A stretch of DNA of 10,156 nt from Deltaproteobacteria bacterium (GTDB taxonomy: Bacteria; Desulfobacterota; Binatia; Binatales; Binataceae), in contig JAJZAG010000120.1 of the NCBI GenBank assembly GCA_021799555.1, forward strand, positions 1-10,156, given 5' to 3'. The position numbers and the translations under genes are program-made. The notes under the pieces were generated by a model, which searched no databases, was not told where the DNA came from, and worked only from the letters and a program-made list of their open reading frames with translations. This document shows, in pieces, positions 1-4,989 of the stretch (positions within the stretch are counted from its first letter, which is position 1; the number at the start of each line of letters is the position of its first letter).

Positions 1-306
1 GGGGCGGTGCCGTATTACGGCGACTTTCTGGGCAAGCTGCGCCGGGACAACAACTGGTTTTTCCTCGCGGCGACCAACTGGGTGATGAACGGGCAGCTTA
101 CGACGACCAACGTCTTCCAGTGGGACGTTGACGACAAGTGCGGCGCGGTGACCACGACCAACGTGTACCGCTATTCGCGCAACGTTCTGTTCGGAGTGAA
201 CTCCTCATGGTTCCTGGGCCAATCGGGCCGCTATACGGATCCATTCCTGTACAGCCGCTCGCAGGTCGAGAGCTTGCTCGAATTTACAATGACCTACGAA
301 ATCTAA
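1..306 (+). CDS. 3' end of an outer-membrane beta-barrel protein (partial)
   Basis: The reading frame is open from base 1 to a TAA at 304-306, giving the last 101 residues of a longer protein. The residues alternate polar and hydrophobic, with many Trp, Tyr and Phe, and include short strand-like segments (NWFFLAATNWVMN, RNVLFGVNSSWFLG). The chain ends LLEFTMTYEI, which is how outer-membrane beta-barrels often finish, with a last amphipathic strand for the BAM machinery. The family cannot be fixed from the tail alone; a DUF1302-like or porin-like barrel is possible. Its neighbour downstream is separated by an intrinsic terminator, so it is probably not part of the polysaccharide operon. The 5' end lies outside the window. 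Confidence 0.65.
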   Translation, partial: GAVPYYGDFLGKLRRDNNWFFLAATNWVMNGQLTTTNVFQWDVDDKCGAVTTTNVYRYSRNVLFGVNSSWFLGQSGRYTDPFLYSRSQVESLLEFTMTYEI

Positions 307-323
307 TTCTCGAACGTGGACGC

Positions 324-362
324 AAAGGGCGGCTGTGGCGTATGCTACAGCCGCCTTTGTTT
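324..362 (+). terminator. Rho-independent terminator after the barrel gene
   Basis: A 9-base stem (GGCGGCTGT at 328-336 with ACAGCCGCC at 347-355) encloses a 10-base loop. It extends by AAA/TTT pairs past one bulged G and is followed by TTTGTTTT. It sits 18 bases after the stop codon of the barrel gene and separates that gene from the antiterminator paralogue downstream. Confidence 0.85.
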
Positions 363-414
363 TGGTGCGCCCGCAAATCCGGGCCCGCCTGAGCGGGGGA
401 GCATCAGCGGCGTC

Positions 415-421
415 AAGGGAG
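415..421 (+). promoter_or_regulatory. Ribosome binding site deciding the NusG-paralogue start
   Basis: AAGGGAG has 7-base spacing to the GTG at 429. It almost abuts the alternative GTG at 423, which would be sterically poor, so the shorter protein is preferred. Confidence 0.6.
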
Positions 422-428
422 AGTGGCG

Positions 429-938
429 GTGTCGGCGGAATCGAATTGGTACCTGATTCGCACCAAAATCGGCAAAGAACGATGGGTCCGCGATCAATTG
501 AAAACGACGGTGACGGAGGTGTTTCTCCCGATGCTGCGTGCGAAGGCTCCGCGATGGGGCCGCATGGCGATGGGCGTGGGTCCGCTCTTTCCATGCTACC
601 TGTTCGCGCGCTTCGATCTGGAAGCGCGCTATTTCGACGTCAAGTACATGGCGGGAGTACGCGGAATCGTTTCGGCCGGCGTCGATCCGATCGCGGTGCC
701 TGACGCGATCGTCGCGGAGATCCGCCGCCGCGGCGTCGATGATGTCGTCGAGATCGTCGAGCCGCCACTCGACGCCGGACAGCGCGTCACGATCGTCGAG
801 GGGCCGTTTCGCGGCTTCGAGGCGATTTTCGATCGCTATCTTTCCGGCGCCGAACGCGTCGCGATATTGCTGAGCGCGGTCGAGGCAAACGGCTTGCGCG
901 TAGTCCTGCCGGCGGGCGCGGTCGCCAGATCCAGGTAG
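429..938 (+). CDS. NusG/RfaH-type transcription antitermination paralogue
   Basis: About 169 residues, the normal size for NusG-like proteins. The N-terminal NGN domain begins NWYLIRTKIGKERWVRDQL and continues through LFPCYLFARFD, a hallmark of the RfaH/NusG superfamily that binds the RNA polymerase clamp. A C-terminal KOW-type beta domain follows (about residues 107-165; GQRVTIVEGPFRGFEAIF). Specialised NusG paralogues such as RfaH, UpxY and LoaP head long polysaccharide or secondary-metabolite operons and suppress termination inside them. The locus context here fits that role, but housekeeping NusG cannot be excluded without the rest of the genome; no secE or ribosomal genes are nearby. An AAGGGAG Shine-Dalgarno (415-421) lies 7 bases before the GTG at 429 but only 1 base before the GTG at 423, so 429 is the likelier start. 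No ops-like element was recognised upstream. Confidence 0.87.
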   Translation: MSAESNWYLIRTKIGKERWVRDQLKTTVTEVFLPMLRAKAPRWGRMAMGVGPLFPCYLFARFDLEARYFDVKYMAGVRGIVSAGVDPIAVPDAIVAEIRRRGVDDVVEIVEPPLDAGQRVTIVEGPFRGFEAIFDRYLSGAERVAILLSAVEANGLRVVLPAGAVARSR

Positions 939-954
939 GCTTCTTAAGCTGGCG

Positions 955-1527
955 ATGAACGGAGAGCGCGGCCGCCGGACTCCGGCGTTCGTTGCGGCGC
1001 TGATTGCGGGCGCGATTATTCTTGCCGCCGTCGCGGGATGCGCGGGTTCTAATTCTCCCTACGTTCTTTCGAGCTGGTTCGATCTCGGCAAACCCAACCT
1101 GACCTCGTTTCTGGGCGTGCGCTTCGGATCGTCGCTCGACCGCGTGCGCGAGGAGCTGCCCGACGGGGATTTCGAGACCAGTCCGTACGGCGCCAACGCG
1201 TGGCGCGTCGAAAATATCGAGGCGGGCGGAGTGCGCTACCGCAAAGTTGTCTTCGAGTTCACCGACAACATGGGGATGCAGCTTGCGATCGCCGAGTTCG
1301 CTCCTGAAGCCGGCGCAACCGTGCTCGCGCAGTTGAAGCGCGCGCTCGGTGAACCGACCGCACTCAGACCGGGCGCGGGCACGCCGGGGTCAGAGCGCTA
1401 CACGCCAAATCCGGCGCTGAGGCCGCTTCTACCGCTCTCGCGGAAATCCATCACCCCGCACGCGATTACCTTCGAACGGTGGGGCGCGAATATAGGCCAA
1501 ATGAGAGACCGAATGGCAACAAGCTGA
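955..1527 (+). CDS. Putative lipoprotein of the polysaccharide locus, probably with a rearranged 3' end
   Basis: A 190-residue ORF. A basic N-terminus (NGERGRRT) leads into a hydrophobic segment and a lipobox, AAVAGC, with the lipidated Cys at residue 29, followed by Ala-Gly-Ser. The mature part (FLGVRFGSSLDRVREELP, later GGVRYRKVVFEFTDNMGMQL) is a small alpha/beta domain that I do not match to a named family. It begins 16 bases after the NusG-paralogue stop with no strong Shine-Dalgarno, so translation may depend on the upstream gene. From about residue 150 the sequence turns Pro/Arg-rich and codon use loses its GC3 bias. This stretch overlaps the convergent PAS gene by 130 bases, and there the opposite strand is plainly coding. 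The authentic C-terminus is probably missing and the last 40 or so residues may be read-through. Confidence 0.7.
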   Translation: MNGERGRRTPAFVAALIAGAIILAAVAGCAGSNSPYVLSSWFDLGKPNLTSFLGVRFGSSLDRVREELPDGDFETSPYGANAWRVENIEAGGVRYRKVVFEFTDNMGMQLAIAEFAPEAGATVLAQLKRALGEPTALRPGAGTPGSERYTPNPALRPLLPLSRKSITPHAITFERWGANIGQMRDRMATS

Positions 1528-2063
1528 CCGTCTCCGCGCCGCGCCTTGCCTCGCCATTTCACGATTTCGCCCCGGACCATTTGGCGCCGGATCTCATCGG
1601 CATTGGGCGGGCGGTGGAGCCGCCCGATGATGAAGTCCAGCGCGGATCGCCCGACGATCTCGCTGCGCTCGCGGGCGAGCAGCCTAGCCATGGCCGAGTT
1701 GCAGGAAATCACCTTGAGATCGAGCGTTAGCGCCGCGACGGGAATGGGTGCGTATTCCGCGGCGCTCCCGATCGCCTCTCCGTAGGAAAGGAGCGTGCCT
1801 GAACCGCCGAAGCCGACCCTGCCGATTATCGGGTGCCGGTCGCCCTCAAGGCTTAATGCGATTCTCTCGAGGGCCGGGCTCGCGTCGCCCAGCTTGGTGA
1901 TCGGAACGATCATGTGCGAGATCGCGTCATGAATGAGCGCCAGAATCATCTCCGGCGTGGCGCGGTCCGAAAGGCGACGGAACGAGGGAGACCGGAACGC
2001 GGTCAGGGACGGTTGCGGGGCTGGGGGCTCTGTCGGATTCTGGGCGGTTCGTCGCTTGCTCAC
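1398..2063 (-). CDS. PAS-domain protein, possibly 3'-truncated
   Basis: 221 residues. A Pro-rich start is followed by an uncharacterised helical N-terminal part (about 36-75) and a PAS domain at about 106-207. The PAS features visible are the opening PVAALTLDLKVISCNSAMARLL, the EIVGRSALDFI helix region, and the closing strands GDGQLVAIRSLIWPIF and KVIACGVMDF. PAS domains sense ligands, redox state or partners and normally pass the signal to a kinase, GGDEF or HTH output domain. None follows here: only a 14-residue Gly/Ser-rich tail remains before TAG. The gene could be a stand-alone sensor, or its output domain was lost at the junction with the lipoprotein gene. The GTG start is supported by AGGGGA (2070-2075 on the complementary strand) with 6-base spacing. 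No haem or flavin ligand residue can be assigned with confidence. Confidence 0.75.
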   Translation of the reverse strand: MSKRRTAQNPTEPPAPQPSLTAFRSPSFRRLSDRATPEMILALIHDAISHMIVPITKLGDASPALERIALSLEGDRHPIIGRVGFGGSGTLLSYGEAIGSAAEYAPIPVAALTLDLKVISCNSAMARLLARERSEIVGRSALDFIIGRLHRPPNADEIRRQMVRGEIVKWRGKARRGDGQLVAIRSLIWPIFAPHRSKVIACGVMDFRESGRSGLSAGFGV

Positions 2064-2273
2064 TTCTCTTCCCCTTTTGGCCAGCTATGAGGCCGGTTTT
2101 CGTCCACGCACGTCGGCTTGGGGCGCCGCGTGTTTAATAGCGGCTCCTACGCCAACTTGCACAACTAGCAACCTTGCTCACATTCCGTTCATATAAAAAA
2201 CGGTTTGTCAACAAATATCCCGAGGGGCCAAAAAATTCGTCGGAATTTGACGCAGCCCGACGCCTGGCTAGGT
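2064..2273. other. Intergenic, partly AT-rich, upstream of the PAS gene
   Basis: This 210-base stretch separates the 70-residue gene from the PAS gene, both on the - strand. Its distal half (2180-2240) is AT-rich for this genome. A TTGACA on the - strand (2211 to 2206) is present, but nothing resembling TATAAT lies at 16-18 bases, so no promoter is called. A terminator candidate for the upstream - strand gene lies at 2230-2262. I see no riboswitch or RNA gene. Confidence 0.4.
2230..2262 (-). terminator. Possible intrinsic terminator of the 70-residue gene
   Basis: Read on the - strand, CGTCGG (2262 to 2257) pairs with CCGACG (2243 to 2238) across a 13-base loop, followed by AATTTTTT (2237 to 2230). 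It starts 12 bases after the TGA of the 2274-2486 gene. The stem is only 6 bp with a long loop, so it would be moderate at best. Confidence 0.45.
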
Positions 2274-2486
2274 TCAGCGCGCGCGCGCGCGGCGGAGCAC
2301 GTTCAGAATGAAAATGAAATCCTCCCTCGACCGGGCGCTGCCGAGCAGAGCTACCCGCGAAAGGTCAGAAAGCTCCGCGGGGCTGATATTGTAGTCCCTA
2401 ATGGTTTCGGCATCCTTCACGAAGCCCTCCCACGCTGCCCTCTTGCTGGAGGCCGTTACGGCCGAACCTCTCCTGTATACCTGCAT
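2274..2486 (-). CDS. Small 70-residue protein resembling a RiPP leader/precursor (NHLP/Os1348-like)
   Basis: Translation is well supported: AAGGAGGT (2502 to 2495) stands 8 bases before the ATG, the best Shine-Dalgarno in the window. The body reads AWEGFVKDAETIRDYNISP followed by AELSDLSRVALLG. The pattern F-x-x-D-(6 residues)-Y-x-I/L-S/T-P-x-E-L-x-x-L is the shape of the short helical leaders in the Nif11/NHLP/Os1348 group of ribosomally made peptides, where a linker and core follow the leader. Here the remainder is SARSREDFIFILNVLRRARAR, which has no Cys and few Ser or Thr, so it is not an obvious lanthipeptide-type core. No maturation enzyme or exporter is adjacent. The resemblance is by eye; a plain small hypothetical protein is the alternative. 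The final RARAR is written in a (GC)7 tract. Confidence 0.65.
   Translation of the reverse strand: MQVYRRGSAVTASSKRAAWEGFVKDAETIRDYNISPAELSDLSRVALLGSARSREDFIFILNVLRRARAR
2277..2290. repeat. (GC)7 dinucleotide tract
   Basis: Seven uninterrupted GC units begin just inside the stop codon of the 70-residue gene and encode its RARAR tail. Slippage by one unit would shift the frame in the last five codons. Confidence 0.7.
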
Positions 2487-2494
2487 GTTTGGCT

Positions 2495-2502
2495 ACCTCC
2501 TT
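2495..2502 (-). promoter_or_regulatory. Strong Shine-Dalgarno of the 70-residue gene
   Basis: AAGGAGGT on the - strand, 8 bases before the ATG at 2486. It matches the anti-Shine-Dalgarno over 8 bases, and it is the main evidence that this short ORF is translated. Confidence 0.75.
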
Positions 2503-2570
2503 GCTTAGCATTAAATTGCGACAAATTGTTCGCCGTATTTTGATACATTTTGTTTTAATTTGCAATATGC
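2503..2570 (-). promoter_or_regulatory. AT-rich probable promoter region of the 70-residue gene
   Basis: A strongly AT-rich block in otherwise GC-rich DNA, directly upstream of the strong Shine-Dalgarno. A weak sigma70-like pair can be drawn on the - strand: TTGCAA (2565 to 2560), 17 bases, then CAAAAT (2542 to 2537). A partly symmetrical GCGACAAATTGTTCGC (2518-2533) lies downstream of it and could be an operator. The promoter elements are poor matches and the call rests mainly on position and composition. Confidence 0.3.
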
Positions 2571-2621
2571 GGCAAGGGGCGGCGACGGGAGCGCCAGGCT
2601 GCTGAGGCCGCGCGTTAGGAA

Positions 2622-2822
2622 TCAGGCGCCGCCCCGCCCCGGCTTGGCCCCTTTTGTCTCCCCCGTGGGGCGCCCGGCGGCGGGCGGGACGCGGCGCGCG
2701 CGGCCCGCAGCCACCACCCCGAGCTCGAGGTACACGACTGCGGCGGCGGTCGTCAGGTAGACGGTATAGGCCAACGCGGGGTGCGACCGCAGAAACGCAA
2801 TCGCGGCAAGAGCTGCCCGCAC
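2622..2822 (-). CDS. Small single-helix membrane protein (hypothetical)
   Basis: A 66-residue ORF starting with GTG 12 bases after the TAG of the HTH gene, with AGGGG overlapping that stop codon as a possible ribosome binding site. Residues about 17-40 (ALAYTVYLTTAAAVVYLELG) form one plausible transmembrane helix. The first 14 residues carry two Arg and the tail is Arg/Gly/Pro-rich, RARRVPPAAGRPTGETKG. Third codon positions are almost all G or C, as expected of real genes in this genome, and that is the main argument for it. I recognise no family. It may be co-transcribed with the HTH gene. It could still be a chance ORF, because the region is very GC-rich on both strands. Confidence 0.42.
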   Translation of the reverse strand: MRAALAAIAFLRSHPALAYTVYLTTAAAVVYLELGVVAAGRARRVPPAAGRPTGETKGAKPGRGGA

Positions 2823-2834
2823 CGACCGGCGCCC

Positions 2835-3083
2835 CTACGAGCGCAGCGCGGCTGCGGGCGGTCTCGCGGCCGACGCTGAGCCGTCGGGTACTAGCGCGGT
2901 CTTCGCGCGCGTCCACTGCTCGAGTTGTTCGGCGTTGAAGCGCCAACGACACCCAATCTTGAAGCAAGGAAGCTCCCTGCGCTTGATCATCCGGTGAACG
3001 GTCGTGATGCTGACGCGCAGGAAGCGAGCCGCCTCCACTACATTCAGCAGGACAGGTCTGCCCGTGTGCGTTTGGCTCTTCAA
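2835..3083 (-). CDS. Excisionase-type helix-turn-helix DNA-binding protein
   Basis: 82 residues. Positions about 12-58 form the MerR-like winged HTH of the excisionase (xis/HTH_17) family: LLNVVEAARFLRVSITTVHR, then MIKRRELPCFKIGCRWRF, and NAEQLEQWTRA. These small proteins act as recombination directionality factors in mobile elements or as simple DNA-binding regulators. The tail (residues 63-82) is Ala/Pro-rich and unlike the rest. The start is TTG, supported by AAGGA (3097 to 3093) with 9-base spacing. No integrase, recombinase or attachment site is visible in the window, so excision activity is not implied. It lies within the segment that interrupts the polysaccharide locus, which makes a mobile origin plausible. 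Confidence 0.83.
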   Translation of the reverse strand: MKSQTHTGRPVLLNVVEAARFLRVSITTVHRMIKRRELPCFKIGCRWRFNAEQLEQWTRAKTALVPDGSASAARPPAAALRS

Positions 3084-3133
3084 TTTTATCTTTCCTTGAC
3101 CTTAGACGCGGTTTCGCACTGGGAGGCAGTCAT

Positions 3134-3139
3134 ATCATA
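3134..3139 (-). promoter_or_regulatory. Candidate -10 element for the HTH gene
   Basis: TATGAT on the - strand, 50 bases before the TTG start. The only -35-like hexamer nearby, TTGGCA, is 13 bases away, so spacing is poor and the call is tentative. Confidence 0.22.
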
Positions 3140-3411
3140 CGCCTCGCATCCTTGCCAAGCCGGAAGGTCACGGGGGAGCGGCGAAGCGAGGAGAGCCCCA
3201 ATCGCCATCCCCTCCGGCATCGCGCTTGCTGACGCCCTCGAGCATGAGCGCCCGCTGTCCGCGGGCCACGCGGGATTGACGTTCGCCCGCGCCGGGAGGG
3301 GCGATAGGCACGCAAATGTCCGGCGCGAGACAGTTAATGCGTTACTTTAACTCAGATGCGAAAACCCTTGGGCGCGTGAGGGCAGAGCTGCTCTATGCCA
3401 CGTTTGTTCAT

Positions 3412-3428
3412 GGCTGAACAGTTCAGCC
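3412..3428. repeat. Perfect 17-base palindrome, possible operator
   Basis: GGCTGAAC and GTTCAGCC are exact inverted arms of 8 bases around a single A. It lies 36 bases before the preferred start at 3464 and 23 bases before a -10-like TAGAAT (3451-3456), a position expected of a dimeric regulator's site. An imperfect second inverted repeat (GGCAGAG at 3381-3387 with CTCTATGCC at 3391-3399) precedes it. Confidence 0.5.
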
Positions 3429-3463
3429 TTACGCTCGTGTGCGCAATGTGTAGAATTGACGGC

Positions 3464-4171
3464 ATGGAAGAGCAGAAACCCTCCCTCGAAGAGCCGCCAC
3501 GCCGCGCGGTCCCGACGCCAGCACGGGGGACAATTTCCGAGCGCAAGCTTGCAGCCAATCGGCGCAACGCTCGGCTGTCGACCGGGCCGCGCACCCCGCG
3601 CGGCAAGGCGCGATCGGCGCAAAACTCCCGGAAGCAGGGCGTGATCGTGCGGGATCTGGTGATCCCGACGATTGAGGGCAAGGCGGCGGCGCGCCAGTTC
3701 GAACGGATGCTCGGTGCGCTGACTGCCGACCTACGCCCAGTCGGCGCGCTCGAGCGGTTGCTGACGCAGGAAATCGCGGCCTGCACCTGGCGCCTCAAGC
3801 GAACGCTCAGGTACGAAAATCGCTCAGCCTACCTCCGATCGCTGGGCTGGCAGCCGTCGAGCCCTCCCCTCGGCGCGATTCGCAGCGCGCTCTCGGGCGA
3901 GAGTCAGCAGAGGCGGCGGGACGCGAAGGACGCGGCGGCCGATCGCTCCGGCCTCAACGAGATATCGGTCGGCGAGCCCGACGACGTGAAGATGGTCGGG
4001 CGGTTCGAGAACCACCTGGCGCGCTGCCTGCACGACGCGATCGACCGCCTGGAACGGACGCAGCGCGACCGGCGGGCTGCTAGCGGCGGCGGCGCGACGG
4101 AAAATCCAAAACGAACCCACGCATCGCGCGAAATTGCCGAGCATCCGCGCGGAGGAATTCCAAAACTATGA
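3464..4171 (+). CDS. Hypothetical protein with ISERKLAANRRNARLSTGPR signature; probable 3' frameshift
   Basis: About 235 residues from ATG 3464. The N-terminal block at about residues 23-56 (ISERKLAANRRNARLSTGPR, then TPRGKARSAQNSRKQGVIV) is a signature I know from a hypothetical family frequent in Acidobacteria and similar soil bacteria. Its function is unknown, and the basic, Asn/Arg-rich block suggests nucleic-acid contact but proves nothing. The rest is helical (RQFERMLGALTADLRP, later NHLARCLHDAIDRLERTQRD). The frame could extend up to ATG 3395, but those 23 codons lack the GC3 bias and contain the palindrome. After about 4070 this frame decays into GGGATENPKRTH and stops at 4171. The next frame reads KIQNEPTHRAKLPSIRAEEF, then QNYDFDGRLFLRNEPIGKH, which resembles the family's usual tail and has high GC3. 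A frameshift within 4070-4095 is likely. Confidence 0.65.
   Translation: MEEQKPSLEEPPRRAVPTPARGTISERKLAANRRNARLSTGPRTPRGKARSAQNSRKQGVIVRDLVIPTIEGKAAARQFERMLGALTADLRPVGALERLLTQEIAACTWRLKRTLRYENRSAYLRSLGWQPSSPPLGAIRSALSGESQQRRRDAKDAAADRSGLNEISVGEPDDVKMVGRFENHLARCLHDAIDRLERTQRDRRAASGGGATENPKRTHASREIAEHPRGGIPKL
4083..4094. repeat. GCG triplet tract at the probable frameshift site
   Basis: Four consecutive GCG units in a Gly/Ala-coding GC run lie where the apparent reading frame moves from one register to the next. Short GC repeats are prone both to slippage and to sequencing indels. Confidence 0.4.
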
Positions 4172-4294
4172 CTTCGACGGGCGCCTTTTTCTGCGGAACG
4201 AACCCATTGGTAAACACAGGGACCTCGCTGCCCAGTCTGCGCCGCGCGCGGCCGCCTTCCGGCCGCCGCGCTTCCGCAGCCGAGCGCCGCGTCG

Positions 4295-4882
4295 GTGGTG
4301 GTGGCAGGACAGGCGCCACCCAGTCAATCCAGCGACAATTCGTCGGGTCTGCTGATGCTCCAGCGGGTGCTCGCGCAATCCGAAGGGCAGCAGGCGCAGG
4401 GCCGGCTCGTGATTCATCTCAAGCCGCTCGACGAGCTTGCGAGTTCTCCCGACAATATCCCGATGGTCGATCAGGATATTCTCACGATTCCGCGCCGTCC
4501 CTCCGACGTGAACGTCCTGGGCGAGGTGTACAGCCCCAACGCTATCGTATGGCGCCCCGGCCTGTCGGTGCGCGACTGCCTCAATATGGCCGGCGGCCCG
4601 ACTGAAGGCGCGGATCCGGATCATACGATGGTGGTGAGGGCCGACGGTTCGGTCTGGACCGAGCAGGGAATCAAGCAGAGCGAGCGTTCGACGATGTTCC
4701 CGCTGTTGCCCGTGATTTCCGGCGGGCTGATGGAATCGAAAGTCGGGCCGGGCGATACGATCTTTGTACCCGAGCAGCTCATCTACACGAGCAAGCTCCA
4801 GTACACCGCGACGATCACCAACATTATCGCACAATCGCTGATGGGACTGGCGATCATCGGGATTATGGGGGCGACGCTGTAG
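4295..4882 (+). pseudogene. C-terminal fragment of an SLBB/Wza-type polysaccharide export protein
   Basis: A 195-residue open frame, extendable without a start to about 4214. It contains one SLBB beta-grasp domain at about residues 58-123: DQDILTIPRRPSDVNVLGEV, then WRPGLSVRDCLNMAGGPTEG and HTMVVRADGSV. It ends with VGPGDTIFVPEQL and a C-terminal helix, NIIAQSLMGLAIIGIMGATL, comparable to the helix by which Wza-type channels cross the outer membrane. The part before the SLBB (LQRVLAQSE, then QGRLVIHLKPLDEL) matches the linker between SLBB repeats in the long exporters of deltaproteobacterial type, which are several hundred residues. The signal peptide, Poly_export domain and earlier SLBB repeats are absent. 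The GTG at 4295 has no Shine-Dalgarno. It is best read as a gene remnant; a short expressed protein is less likely. Confidence 0.75.
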
Positions 4883-4917
4883 CTGGTTTTCGAATCGGCG
4901 ATTTGCAGCGCCTGATA

Positions 4918-4935
4918 GACCGCGGATGCGCGGTC
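4918..4935 (+). other. GC-rich hairpin between the exporter fragment and the transglycosylase
   Basis: GACCGCG and CGCGGTC form an exact 7-bp stem closed by a GATG loop, 36 bases after the exporter stop codon. No T-run follows, so it is not a standard terminator. It may pause polymerase, protect mRNA ends or be a Rho-related site. Confidence 0.35.
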
Positions 4936-4977
4936 ACAGCTCTGGTTCGCAGCCGCGCGTAGTGCAACGAAGCGGCC

Positions 4978-4986
4978 GGGGAGGAG
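4978..4986 (+). promoter_or_regulatory. Ribosome binding site supporting a TTG start
   Basis: GGGGAGGAG lies immediately before the TTG at 4990. No ATG or GTG in frame is near enough to use it, so the uncommon TTG is the probable initiator. Confidence 0.6.
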
Positions 4987-4989
4987 CGT

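Larger units (their letters stand above)
3084..3463. other. Intergenic region between the divergent HTH and hypothetical genes
   Basis: About 380 bases without a gene I can support. It carries the HTH-gene ribosome binding site at its left end. In the middle is a short GC hairpin (GCCCGC at 3250-3255 with GCGGGC at 3261-3266). At the right end are two inverted repeats, an imperfect one at 3381-3399 and a perfect palindrome at 3412-3428. Open frames across it lack the codon bias of the real genes. I see no tRNA, CRISPR array or attachment site. Confidence 0.5.

Noticed and set aside
307..428. RfaH-type ops/JUMPstart element ahead of the NusG paralogue
   Set aside because: No GGCGGTAGC-like core was found in the leader.
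2206..2211. Consensus TTGACA on the - strand upstream of the PAS gene
   Set aside because: No -10-like hexamer occurs at 16-18 bases; the nearest AT-rich hexamer is only 10 bases away.
2398..2967. 189-residue - strand open frame spanning several small genes
   Set aside because: It is very Arg-rich and overlaps the HTH, membrane-protein and 70-residue genes in another frame, and those genes have better starts and codon use.
2925..3350. 141-residue + strand open frame
   Set aside because: It is antisense to the well-supported HTH gene and runs into non-coding DNA; its composition is that of a shadow frame.
3084..3394. tRNA, CRISPR array or attachment site in the largest gap
   Set aside because: There are no repeated units, no cloverleaf-like arrangement and no recognisable tRNA 3' end.
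3412..3428. LexA/SOS box reading of the palindrome
   Set aside because: GAAC and GTTC are separated by one base, not by the four bases of the Bacillus-type SOS box, and no SOS gene is adjacent.
1390..4300. Target-site duplication or terminal inverted repeats bounding the interrupting segment
   Set aside because: Only loose GC-rich similarity was found between the two edges; no convincing direct or inverted repeat was seen.
4166..4834. 222-residue - strand open frame
   Set aside because: It is antisense to the SLBB fragment, whose domain motifs are unmistakable; the His/Arg-rich translation is typical of a complement shadow.
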